From assembly GCA_002682825.1 (NCBI GenBank), contig NOKP01000074.1, positions 13,067 through 53,098 of the forward strand: a stretch of 40,032 nt of DNA, read 5' to 3'. Positions 31,128-40,032 of the stretch are shown piece after piece (position 1 is the stretch's first letter; each line of letters starts with the position of its first letter). The notes beneath the pieces were generated by a model. It had not been told where the DNA came from. It did no database searches and saw nothing but the letters and a program-made list of their open reading frames with translations. Source of the stretch: Neonectria sp. B-13. Its lineage: Eukaryota > Ascomycota > Sordariomycetes > Hypocreales > Nectriaceae. The position numbers and the translations under genes were made by a program.

Positions 31128-31924
31128 TCAGATGCGATGTTGGCGTCTTTGCTTGCCACGGCGCCTCTTCTTCACCTCACCTTCGGCACTCAAGGCATTT
31201 ACCCAAGCCTCCAACTTATCGTAAGTGGTCTTCAACCTTCCGATCTGTGATTGATAATACTGGCAGCCATTCATAGCATCACTGCGCTTCTTCTCAAGCT
31301 TCGCAGTAATAACCTCTTACCTCCTTCTTTCTCCAATACTACACTCCAGCTTGCAGGCTAGCTTAAAAATAATACCTTCCCCGACAGCCACCCGCGGCTT
31401 CAGGTACGAAATTTGAGTCCTCAACGTCGAGATTTCACTGCAGGCAGCTGCGACAGACTGCTTGCATGTTTTGATGTGGCTTTCCTTCTCGCTGAGCCCC
31501 TTCTTATGCTTCTCAATCTCGTCACGATAGCTGTCAAGAATCAACTCAGCCAGATCCTTCTGAAACTTCTCCTTCTCAAGATTCCCATATAGCTCAGACT
31601 TTTCAGTTGAGATTCGTCCAATCTTCCCTACCAGTCTGTTGTAGCTCGTCTGCTGGCGCTGAGGTTCCAAGCGAATCTTGCTATTATCCAATGATGCTTC
31701 TTTGAGTTGCTGTTTTGGCTTCTCCCGAGAGACTGGTTCTTACAAAGCACTTGGTTGAGGCGCCTCTTTAGCAGCTTGTAGGCGGTTGTGATACTTGCCG
31801 TATAAGCATCGCTTGCCAAAGTCAGACGAGCCGCCGGCAGCGTATCATCGAGAGGCGTCTGCGGCAGGTTAGTCAATCATCCGTCAGCGTGGAAAACCGA
31901 AAGACGCACATATGGCGCTGTCAT
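31128..31924 (-). pseudogene. Coiled-coil protein gene, disabled
   Basis: Exon 1 is five codons (ATG at 31924, MTAPY, ending 31910). A 51 bp intron (GTGCGT...GACTAACCTGCCGCAG) leads to exon 2 at 31858. The frame runs through TPLDDTLPAARLTLASDAY and KLLKRRLNQVL to a frameshift near 31730, then KPKQQLKEASLDNSKIRLE and a long heptad-rich segment. That segment is interrupted by an in-frame TAA (31317-31319) and continues EVITAKLEKKRSD to a basic end KKRRRGKQRRQHRI, with a TGA at 31128-31130. The intron is perfect, so the gene was functional not long ago. The TAA could derive from CAA. It is a soluble coiled-coil protein with a basic C-terminus; I do not recognise it. Confidence 0.55.
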
Positions 31925-32462
31925 GCTATTGGATTGGCCTCACGGATGCTGGAAAAGAAGATTGGAGCTGAACCTACTATTTCAACATTCTATATGTACG
32001 TGCTAAATATTGATTATCTGGGTGGGGAAATGTGTTCCTCACCGGGGGCTGAAACCAGACACCCTGCGTGGAGGGCTGCCGCTTCGTGTGCATGGAGGGA
32101 TTGGAATCAGACACCCCTGCTTGCAAGGGCCGAATCAAGTACCATAGATAGAGAGAAAGGGAACTTAAAGGGAGACAGTATAGTTTATTAAGAAAGCGGT
32201 TACCAATCTACGGCCCATACTATTTTCCCTTCCCGTAATCAAAATGGCCACCGACGAAGGTAGCACAAAGGCTCTGTCCAGTTAGCAAAGCTTGCTAGGC
32301 CACTGCTTGTAACTTTATGCTCTTCAACTTATAGCACGACAAGTTCCCCCATTTCTGCCATTGACCAATAGAAGCGTCACGAGATCACATCCGCTACTTT
32401 GTACCAGATCACAGACAGCGCGGCATTGCAGAATTGTTATGGGTATAACTGATTACAGAAAG
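31925..32462. other. Intergenic, nothing recognised
   Basis: The promoter side of the coiled-coil gene. A weak internal repetition (GAAACCAGACACCCTGC at about 32050 and GGAATCAGACACCCCTGC at about 32102) is visible; nothing else. Confidence 0.4.
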
Positions 32463-32663
32463 CTATCTACTTCCACTAGAAGGCAAGATGTGTTTTCTCT
32501 CTAGAGGAGACTGTGGAAACTCACCAACCCCAAGCTGAGGAGCGATGGCCAGACCAGCTGACGCAAAGATTGGCCCTGAGAGACCATCGTGGCGGTGCTT
32601 GACGGAGTCTCCGTGGCTCCGAATGACGCGTTCGAGGGTAGGGGATCCGGGGTCGGGGTAATG
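32463..32663 (-). pseudogene. Gene fragment abutting the second LTR
   Basis: A minus-strand phase of about 65 codons ends against the LTR start at 32664. It includes HYPDPGSPTLERVIRSHGDS and GPIFASAGLAIAPQLG, with a GTGAGT donor-like site nearby at about 32523. Upstream sequence on this strand is LTR, so the beginning is missing. It may be an exon of a gene cut by the LTR insertion. Family not recognised. Confidence 0.35.
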
Positions 32664-33048
32664 TGTTGGTGATTTTGCACATCCGGTGTTTAATGCTAGC
32701 AAGGGCAGCCCCTATTGGCTGTCCTTACTTAAGGGACTGGGCCGGCCACTTATTGGCGGACCATCATCCTTTTCTTCTTCATGAATTTTACCACTGACTT
32801 GGGCTGTCTTAATGCTGTCTTATTTTCTCTTGTGATATGCATTACTACTACAGCTAACTTTGACATTCTTTACTATTTTTGACTACTGCTAGACTCTCCT
32901 TCTTTTGATCGTCCTGGGGGTCTTGAAATTATCTTCCTACCTTCTCTTGCGCCTCTGCAATCGCTGTTTCTTCCCTCTCAATCTAATTCTGCTAAGACAG
33001 CAATTTCCTGGGTGGTGTCTTCACACTGAAGTGTGCATCCCGCTAACA
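32664..33048 (+). repeat. LTR, copy 2 (385 bp)
   Basis: Direct-orientation partner of 28634-29016, with TGTTGGTG at its start and a slightly changed end (CCGCTAACA). Differences from copy 1 are many and mostly transitions plus small indels, so the two diverged long ago or were RIP-altered. Flanks TAATG and AAGTA give no target duplication. Just upstream is a G-rich stretch (GGGGATCCGGGGTCGGGG, 32641-32658), a possible but weak polypurine tract. Confidence 0.75.
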
Positions 33049-33761
33049 AAGTAACAAGGACAGGCTCAGAATTGAAAGGCATGTCCTCGACTGGAGTATT
33101 CAGAGAGGTGAGTCCTGGGCCAGTAGTAGTCGATTTGCATGCGATTTTACTTAAACGAGGCCTGTTACCTGATTCGGGTCCGAAACCAAATCCGAGTCTG
33201 TTGCGAGGGGCATATTAGCATATCACCTCCCCCGCGTAATAGCCTATGAAAGGGCTGTGTCTTTTGGGTCTCAACTTGTCAGCGATTTAACTACAGTAAT
33301 ACCTAGATGAAGGCACCTATATGTACAGGGTAAGCGGAGTATAGAAGTCCAGATTCGTTCGAAAGGAGCATCAAGGTCATCTTCATCGGCCCAAAAGTTT
33401 TCCTCTCACCTGGAAACAGAGGTTCTATGAGCCACCAAGGGTCTACCAATTGCTAGAGAGTTTGCGAGAAGACAAAGTGCTTCTTCAGAATTCAAACTAC
33501 GCCCAATTTCTTGATGGTCTGTCTTATGAGCTACATTTTGAAACAAGACGCTGAACTTCTAGGCAGATCTCAAAGCCAACCGGCTCCGTTGTGCAGATAA
33601 AACAGACCAGCTACTGCACTTGATCCAGCGTCAGTCGAACTCAACCCTTGTATAAATTATCGTTAACAGCTGGGAAGAGTCTCCCCGGAAGCGTGCGCGA
33701 ACTGAAAGCGATGAAGGCACCTCATATTGTAGTGAACTTGAATAGTTCTAATCTAGAAAAT
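33049..33761. other. Region between LTR 2 and the second OrsD-type copy
   Basis: No convincing frame. The minus-strand phase of the dead OrsD-type gene may extend into the 33600s, but with too many stops to follow. The plus-strand 179-codon frame at 33648-34187 is antisense to that gene and I treat it as a shadow. Confidence 0.4.
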
Positions 33762-35906
33762 TTATACACTTCGACCATTGCTCCCCTTTCCAGCATAACA
33801 TTCCTTTCTGTGATATATTGGGGTATTTCGACAGGAGTGTGTGACTTCACCAGGCCTAAGTGTGACTTGGTAATCGAAATCTCCCCCTTCCCAGATTTCG
33901 CCATTCGCCTTGTTGATCTCAACCCCGGACAATTGACCGTTGACACATACCTCGAGGGATGTCACCTCATGTTTAAAATCAATATCATCAAGCTCCCAGT
34001 CACACATCAAGCGTTTGCAGCAAGCAGTGGCCGTTTGAAATACCTCGCGTGCCAGACCGCAGAAGTTCTCCATCGACAGCTAATGTATACCATCCCAGGA
34101 AAGAACCTCGCCATTGTCACTCCAATGGAAATGTTATGCTGGTCCTTGAGATCGCCGAAAAGCATTGCCATAGGACAGCAGGCTTAGGAATTCGCCCATG
34201 GGCGATAGCATGCCGTCATACATGCTCTCTTGATGGACAGCATTGAGTGCCTTCAGCTGGCCATGCTGCGGTCAAGACGGAATACCGACATAGCTGTGCC
34301 AAAAGCGAGGTAGTACTGACTTGAGGAAGATCAATCAGATGGAATAGATTAATCTTGCTTAGTATTGGGGTAAACCGGTTGGGTTGGAGGTATTCATCGC
34401 CGTTGGGGATGATAGGCCACGCACAGCACTGAAATACACTAGCATTGTGGAACTCGCTATTCCACCCTCAAAGTCTTTAGTAACTGCAAAGGAGCAGAAG
34501 CGAAGTAGAACATTGACGGCTGGATCATTCGGTTGAACTTCCTGGCCGTTTGACAACAGATCCGTACATGATCCAGCGTCAGACTCGTCATCATCATCGG
34601 TATCTCTCTTGTTCTCGCCGTCCTCGTCGTCCTCGTCATCCTCTTCCTCTTCCTCTTTGACATCATCATCGCTGTCTCCGTCTTGATATGGTTGATCGAT
34701 ATTATACAGGTCAGCTAAGCTCTCTGCCTCCCATATGGGGTCTGACCAAAGCTGCCTCAGCAACTGAAGTTTAGATCAAGAAAGTGCCCGACCTATGATC
34801 GCCCTTACCGAGGATGGCGATAGCTGGAAAGGTCGAAGCCAAAAGCAGAGGCAGCGTTTCAGCTCTATCCTGTAGAGGTGTTCGGAAGATTGCTTAGAGA
34901 CCAGCTCAAAGGGCGACTTATATGGACGATCTGGAAATCTCCCACGAAGCCACCTTCTCAGGCAGACATCAGTACACCTTACTGTATTAGCACACTGGTC
35001 AAAGAGACGGTCGAGTGCAGCCACCATCGACGCAAGCCTGCGTTCATCTCTCGCCAGGCTAGAGAGTGTTACTCCATCTAGAACCCCCAACTGTATGGGT
35101 CGATCGGATGAGCAGGGCAATACGGTGAGCGAGACGTGGATGTCACGGCGTGCTTCCCTGAATGTGGTCTGTCAGCCAGTGCGCCGCATCCAGTTAGTGA
35201 AAAGGGTCAACGATACAGGCACACCAGCGTCAGATGGCGTTCGCTGGTCGGTTTGCCTATCTAGACGCTCACGTTCCTCTGTGAATAGCTGCTGTGCGAA
35301 ATCCTTGATAAGATTAGGGCTTGCTTGCAGAAGAAGGCTGTTATGGATTGGACTCCGGCCCAGCTGCTCGTTACCAACAACGAGCCATGACCTTCGAATG
35401 TCCTTTGCCGTCCAGCTCTGAAATGCCAGTCCTTCCTGGATATGGTCTCGCAGTCCATGGCGCCCCTGTCTAGTGGTGAGCTTGATCTTGTCGCCGTGAA
35501 ATGTCCTCAAGTGTGTCTTGAGGACCTTCTCGCTTACGGAACGTAGGCTGCAGTGCTTACAAGCCGAGCCTCGTTAGATTGCCAGGTGTGGATGGGGACT
35601 AGAGCCATCAGGTCGTAAGGGGAGGTCATCTGGGTCCGGCAGGCTTAATGAACAAATGAGAAGCTTGAGACTGCGACGAACCGCTTTAACCACATCATAC
35701 TTATCGCCTGGGTATCGTGATACGCGTTTGGGGTTGATAGTGAAGCCGCATTGTTTGCAGATGATGGCAGGCTCAAGCTGGTTGTAAAATAAGCCAAGTT
35801 TCTCAAGCTTTTGAACCTGGCTCGAGGGCAATGAGGTTGTACTTTCAGTGCAGGTCATGAGGTCACTCATATTAAAGTCGCGAAGGGAGAAAGGGGAGGC
35901 TATCAA
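33762..35906 (-). pseudogene. OrsD (DUF3505)/telomere-linked-helicase-type gene, dead copy 2
   Basis: One reading phase is kept from 35906 to 33762 although it is broken by stops. In order: AIICKQCGFTI (first zinc-binding pair); SRYPGDKYD; LPLRPDGSSPHPHLAI; TAG (35574); then ACKHCSLRSVSEKVLKTHL with FH (second C2H2-like finger); WLVVGN; FTNWMRRTG; TGA (35172); LDRLFDQCANTVRCTDVCL; RPYKSPFELVSKQSS; TGA (34776); LWSDPIWEAES; an acidic D/E linker; VNVLLRFCSFAVTKDFEGG; STMLVYFSAVRGLSSP; TAA (34359); TGA (34335); TGA (34272); DGMLSPMGEFLSLLSYG; TAA (34134); FHWSDNGEVLSWDGIH; TAG (34080); and LSMENFCGLAREVFQTA. The finger pair and this motif order are typical of fungal OrsD-type proteins with telomere-linked-helicase-like middles. 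Eight nonsense codons without a frameshift point to point mutation, RIP-like, as the cause of death. Confidence 0.75.
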
Positions 35907-36107
35907 GATAGATTCATTAGGACAAGACCTACGAAGGAATTTAGTCTGTTATATCGAGCTCTACAGGGATAGCACAGGCCTTCGTATCAAAAACGCGCCT
36001 CATTTCGCGTTTTTGCTAAACCTGCCCAGACCAGAAATGCGGCGCACTTCTATTATATATTCTTAAGTAGGATTAAGATGTGTGGTATGAAAACGGTGGC
36101 TCAGACG
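35907..36107. other. Junction between the dead OrsD-type gene and the LINE
   Basis: About 200 bp with no recognised motif, where the reading phase of neither neighbour continues. The LINE's reverse transcriptase ends at 36108 by a stop soon after HEIETFFGC. Confidence 0.45.
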
Positions 36108-37521
36108 TCATTGAGAAGGCAGACATCCGAAAAATGTTTCAATCTCATGGATGAGAGCTGCAGCGAGGTCAACCGACGAGCGTTTCGGGAGGGCTCCAAT
36201 CTGTCGGGGGGCGATAACTTTCTCTGCGATTGCAACGAAAGACAGTCGTTTGGCCACGATGCGCTCCAGTCCCTTCCCTACACAGGAGAGGAGGGAGATC
36301 GGGAACCAGGCCCGGGCGGATGTAAGGTCGCGTTTCCCTGGCTTAGGTATCATTACGACCTCCGCTAGTTCGAAGGTTAGGGGGTGGTGGCCGAGGATGA
36401 GGCAGAGTTCGTAGAGGGCGTGGACGTATTCGCAGATGTGCAGCCAGCAGAGTCTTAGCAGGCCAGTGGTAATGTTGTCGGAACCCGGGCTCGTGTTCCC
36501 AGTGCGGGTATCAGCGTCAGTTGCTTCCTCTAGGGTGACTGTCAAGGAAAATGGGAGCGTTCGTGTGGAGGCTTCAGGGTCCCATGGGGACTCGATGTCG
36601 TCGTCCGCTGAACGCCTCTCAGGCGTTGCTTTTCGTAGTCCAATCTGGAGGGGCCGGGGCTGGAACGGGCTGGTGACGCTCAGATCTTGATGGCGACGTA
36701 CAGAAGGTGGACCAGGGCGGCGGCGGCGAGGTCTAGGTCATCCGTGCTTGTGATAGCCGGCGTGAGGAGGGGCAGCGAGGCGATGCCTTGGGAAATGTAT
36801 TCTGCGAAGCGTTCCTCATCGTCAGGGTCGCTGATGCGGTACTTGTCCGCGAGGGGGATTAGGAGGCGAGAGGCCGGAAGGAAGGACACCATCGTTGAGT
36901 GATCGGAGCTCGTAGCGAGGTGTTCTTCCACCACTGAGTTAGCGAAAGGGACGTTCGAGAAGGCGAGGTCGATAGTCCTTCCGTCCTAGTGCGTAGGGAT
37001 CCCCGGGGTATTCAGGAGGGCGAGGTCGTTGTTGTCTGCCCACTCGGCAACCAACGCTCCGCTCTCTCTATTATTACAGCCAGGTTGCCAAGACTCATGT
37101 CTTGCGTTAAAGCCCCCTGCGATGATGCAGCGCCGTGGGGGGACCCAGGCCATCATGGCTTGAATAGGTGAGAAGTCCTCCATGTCTCGGTAGATGTTTA
37201 CCACTGTGACTTGTGAGACTGACACCCAGAAGATGTCCCTTGCGACCATAGGTTGGAGTTGGTCAGTGACTAGGTGGGAGCTAATCCTTACGTAGCTTAT
37301 GACCCGGGGCCTAGTTGCATTGTCTTTCCAGGTGTAAACCGGGGAGAATGTTTCGTAGGCAGAGTGGTTCTTGTTTAACATCTAGTGCCCTTGACCTGGG
37401 TCCAAGGCTCCTGGATAAGGAGGACGTCGATGTTATGTGCATCAGCTAGTGCAAGGGCGCAGTCGTGGTTAGGGCTTCCCCTAGCGACGTTTGTTAACAT
37501 GATGCTCAGTGGGCGGCGCAT
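36108..37521 (-). pseudogene. Tad1-like LINE ORF2 (endonuclease plus partial reverse transcriptase), broken
   Basis: Start ATG at 37521, 33 bp after ORF1. The first part reads SPNHDCALALADAHNIDVLLIQEPW, whose QEPW is typical of LINE endonucleases. A frameshift near 37385 leads to SAYETFSPVYTWKD, RPRVISYVR, GGFNARHESWQP and, past an in-frame TAG (36983), DGRTIDLAFSNVPF and SDHSTM (the endonuclease SDH motif). A second frameshift between 36680 and 36545 leads to the reverse transcriptase start: TSPGSDNITTGLL, VVMIPKPGKRDLTSARAW, PISLLSCVGKGLERIVAKRL and PRQIGALPKRSSVDLAAAL. It ends before the catalytic YxDD region. The usual GDFN is GGFN here. Family: Tad-like non-LTR elements of ascomycetes. 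Confidence 0.85.
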
Positions 37522-37553
37522 GTTGCGCGGAGAGTTGTTCTAGTGTGCTACCA

Positions 37554-38765
37554 TTAACACTCTTGTTCTGGTGAAAGGTCATGGAATACTGTGAGTGTTC
37601 CTGCCGCTGTGCTAGGCCCGAGGCTGAGCGGTGGGATGGTTGGCGTGGATGAGGAGCGGCGTAGTCTCTTCCTAGGCGAGGCCTGGGGGGATAGGGCGTC
37701 CGGGTGTGACTCTGGGCGGATCATGATTGCGGTGACAGCCGGCGGTGCTGTGTCCACTATCATCCGGTCCGTCGGGGAGGAGGGCTCGGGGCCAGGCGGG
37801 CACGGGGGAGGCGAGGACGGTCGGTCTATTGGGTTTGTCTGGCTCCAGAGCTGCTGGCCGCCTTCCCGGACTTTCCGGAGTTCCGGGCGGGTCAGCTTGC
37901 GGATGGCCCCCCAGCCCCCTTAGAACGTCAGCGCCTTGCTGGGCATTTGGCGTCGTCGACCGGGTGTGGTCCCTGTGATGAGAGTGCGGATGGCACAGCC
38001 TTCCCTTTTGGGGTGGCGCAATGGGGATTCTTTGTCTCGGCGGACAAGGAGACGGTTGTCGGGAGAAGCGGGGGGGACATCGTCAGGGTGGCCCGGCTGA
38101 CGTCGTTGCTGTCTATGCTCTTGTTGCTATTGTTGCTTTGTCCAAGCTAGTGGGCGTTGGGGGTTTCTTCCAGTCCCAAGGTTCTCGAGGACGGGCGAGA
38201 GCGCGCGGGCGTACTTCGCTAGGAGGTACAGGAGAGTATATTCGGGCTTAGCTATCATTCCCCGCTGGCCAGCATCAGGGGACAGGAGTGCGATGAAGTC
38301 ACTAGCGAGTTCCTTGGCAAAGGCGTGCTTGCGCCCGTTTGGGAGTTGGAGGGCTGCGTCGTCGAAGGCTCTAAGGAACGTGTGGAAGACGTCGAGCTTG
38401 TCGTTGAGGATGTTGAGGCTGTGTGTCCGGATGCCTTGGAGCTGCGCAGCGATGTTGATCGGGGTTGGGGCTGGTTCTCTGGCTGCAGCATGGCGGATGG
38501 CATCGCTAGAGAGGGGAGAGTTGGCAATGTATCCGTTGTCATCGCGCTCGTTGTGTCGTCTGCCTTGCGGGAGCTCGGGGCTGCTTGGCGGAGCGTAGGG
38601 TCGGTGTCTGGGGCCTGCTGGCTGGACGGTGTCTTCGTAGATGTTGTCCTGAGCGCCATGAAGCTGAAGGAGTGGTATGTAAGGAGGAGGGACGCCCTGC
38701 TCGCTCGGTTGACCGAGTGGCCGTGGTCTAAGGTAGACAAGGAAGAGCCGTGGGGCAGGGCACAA
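37554..38765 (-). pseudogene. Tad1-like LINE ORF1 (gag-like), broken
   Basis: One GC-rich phase runs from about 38765 to 37554, with in-frame stops TAG (38127) and TAA (about 37920). Visible pieces: a Pro/Arg-rich N-terminal half, then SLNILNDKLDVFHTFLRAF, HAFAKELASDFIALL and EYTLLYLLAKYARALSPVL (helical), then NRLLVRRDKESPLRH (recalling the LLVRLSxD motif of Tad ORF1) and a C-terminal disordered part ending LSPEQEC. No CCHC knuckle could be read with certainty. No ATG lies at the 5' end of the phase, so the start is lost or altered. Overlapping frames on both strands (for example 38740-38255 minus, 38325-38969 plus) come from the GC-rich composition. Confidence 0.65.
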
Positions 38766-39225
38766 ACGAAATTGCGTCGGGGAACGCGGTCAAACCCGGG
38801 CTGTGCGATTGGAGAACGAGAAGTTGAAGCCTACGGCGAGGATGTGATTCGAGCTCAGTGTTACTCTGCTGACTGTGCTGACTTTGGTCTTAAATGGTGT
38901 CTCCATCTTCCCTACCTAAGCCTCTTCTATTTCCTCTTCCTTTTCGATCTTACTACGCCCTCTAGTTGAACCAGTTCTTCATATCCTTCAGCAGTACCCC
39001 CCATCCCCCTGTATACTCCTACTTTCTTTACTGCTCCCATCCCTCTACATTCTTCCCATATTCTCTTCAGTAGCAATCCTTATAGCAGATACATTATCCA
39101 TCACACTTCTACTTTCTTCTTTAACATTTGTATTTACTACTAATAGAACTGTATACTAACTACATCTTACCTCTACAAAAGCATCCTAGCTTAAACCACT
39201 ACTTATTACCCCAAGTTAATACTAA
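38766..39225. other. AT-rich, pyrimidine-biased flank (probable RIP-altered repeat)
   Basis: The first 200 bp may be the LINE's 5' leader. From about 38960 to 39225 the plus strand is nearly free of G and rich in C, T and A with many TA steps, unlike the rest of the window. No coding frame. Confidence 0.45.
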
Positions 39226-39694
39226 TACACTATTGCATACTGAACTTTAAAATAAGATATTGTTGGATTGACCCCTCGTGTGGCGACATATGACCCGAAT
39301 TTGCATAAACCTCTGATACACAGATATCCTAGCTTTAGTCAGATGACTACAAAACCCCTCTCAAGAAAAGAGGGGGCCGGAGGCATCCCTGATCAATAAC
39401 ATCATCATCTCTGGGGTCTACATCGTATTGATCCCTATCATTGTGATCGAATTTGCCGTACGCTGTCCACCAGATATCTAACCTCAAAACTCTTCTAGCA
39501 GAACTAGAGATACTCTTAAAACTCATACATCAATTCAGCGCCCTCCCACAACTAGAGATCCCTAGCCCAATCCTAGAACACACTCTCAATGATAGACTGG
39601 AACTAAGAGAACAGAGGCTCATTCATTACTTCCGGGTATTCAATCTCAAACCGTGAAAGCTCAAGTACATTGTCCATAGACCGGGCATGCCAGT
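39226..39694. repeat. Dispersed repeat, copy B (RIP-altered, split by a solo LTR)
   Basis: Matches 484-713 on both sides of the LTR at 39261-39472. Most differences are TG to TA or CA to TA relative to copy A. The minus-strand phase begins MDNVLELSRFEIE and meets TAG and TAG-like stops at former TGG or CAG codons. Confidence 0.75.
39261..39472 (+). mobile_element. Solo LTR (212 bp), Copia-like, with 5 bp target duplication GATAT
   Basis: Starts TGTTGGATTG and ends GTCCACCA (TG...CA). The bases GATAT lie on both sides (39256-39260 and 39473-39477), and the uninterrupted copy A supplies the empty site, so the boundaries are exact. Removal of the element and one GATAT restores the alignment with copy A. 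The 5 bp duplication, the TGTTGGA start and the small size suit a Copia-type LTR left by recombination of a full element. Confidence 0.9.
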
Positions 39695-40032
39695 GCATTA
39701 TACCCATCATTAAAACCATCGTAATGGAGAATGGGGAATACAATGTCCCTACAGACTGGATAAGAGTATCACCTGCCTACATATAAAGCCCAATCCTATG
39801 GCCAGGAACCGTTTCTGTGCTTGCCCATGTGGGGAGATGCCCTATGGGTAGCCCTAGCCAGCAAAGCTATAGCTTCTTACCCTCCTCGTTGAAGATAATA
39901 GTAATAACGTCGTACCAATCAACGTGGGGCAAGTGGAAAGCTCTTTTGCCTACTAGCAGCTGGAACACAGTAGACTCATACAGATTACGAACTACTGGCT
40001 TGCCTGGCTTGCCAGCAGCTAAACCAAATTAG
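39695..40032. other. Window end, nothing assignable
   Basis: A 71-codon plus frame (39817-40032) reaches the window edge without motifs. The stretch shares the AT-rich transition-biased look of the preceding repeat and may belong to the same element. Confidence 0.35.

Noticed and set aside
28634..33048. A complete LTR retrotransposon
   Set aside because: No gag, protease, RT or integrase motif, no primer-binding site recognised and no target duplication; reported only as an LTR pair.
33648..34187. 179-codon plus-strand ORF
   Set aside because: Antisense to the dead OrsD-type gene, whose motifs are readable on the minus strand.
24110..36000. An intact Starship giant element
   Set aside because: The DUF3435 gene is dead, no cargo cluster follows, and no boundary repeats could be identified; kept only as a hypothesis about origin.
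38325..38969. 214-codon plus-strand ORF and a 161-codon minus-strand ORF (38740-38255)
   Set aside because: Both are shadow frames of the GC-rich LINE ORF1; the phase with strong G/C third positions is the one reported.

Overview
The window looks like a transposon-dense, gene-poor (accessory or subtelomeric) region of a filamentous ascomycete genome (Pezizomycotina). Evidence: the few readable genes carry 45-70 bp introns with fungal GTRNGT / CTNAC / YAG signals. The mobile elements are fungal types: a Fot1/Pogo-like DDE transposase, a Tad1-like LINE, LTR elements, a DUF3435 tyrosine-recombinase-like gene and OrsD (DUF3505)/telomere-linked-helicase-like genes. Many frames are preserved but pierced by stop codons that fit C-to-T / G-to-A changes, the footprint expected of repeat-induced point mutation (RIP). 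I cannot name the species. An 857-base assembly gap lies at 13460-14316.

Layout. 1-484: 3' end of a Pogo-like transposon, abutting at a TA a short dispersed repeat (484-713) whose second copy (39226-39694) lies at the far end of the window and is split by a 212 bp solo LTR with a perfect 5 bp target duplication. 714-8744: mostly unassignable sequence with a decayed multi-exon membrane-protein frame (4537-5820), one block (about 4130-4400) duplicated at 17660-17900, and a degenerate repeat array (6292-7070) duplicated at 16920-17330. 8745-9636: an intact three-exon gene for a protein with two RRM-like domains. 11717-12409 (minus): a single-exon protein with a retropepsin-like fold whose catalytic triplet is altered. 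14438-15304: an intact acidic protein of unknown function. 18256-19479: a four-exon transcription-factor-like gene without a DNA-binding domain.

21418-23470 (plus) and 35906-33762 (minus) are two diverged, dead copies of an OrsD/telomere-linked-helicase-type gene. 24110-27635 (plus) is a DUF3435 pseudogene that keeps all recognisable recombinase motifs (R, HxxR, Y), a C2H2-rich region and a chromodomain-like tail, with about ten nonsense codons and at least one frameshift. 28634-29016 and 32664-33048 are two direct ~384 bp LTRs enclosing 3.6 kb without gag or pol. The left one supplies the last codons of a small membrane-protein gene (29697-28989, minus). The interval also holds a dead coiled-coil gene (31924-31128, minus). 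36108-38765 (minus) is a Tad-like LINE broken inside its reverse transcriptase, directly next to the dead OrsD-type copy.

I see no coherent operon-like or cluster-like system. The genes most likely to be functional are the RRM protein, the acidic protein, the retropepsin-like protein, and possibly the transcription-factor-like gene and the small membrane protein. The main biological interest is in how elements have nested, decayed and been co-opted here.
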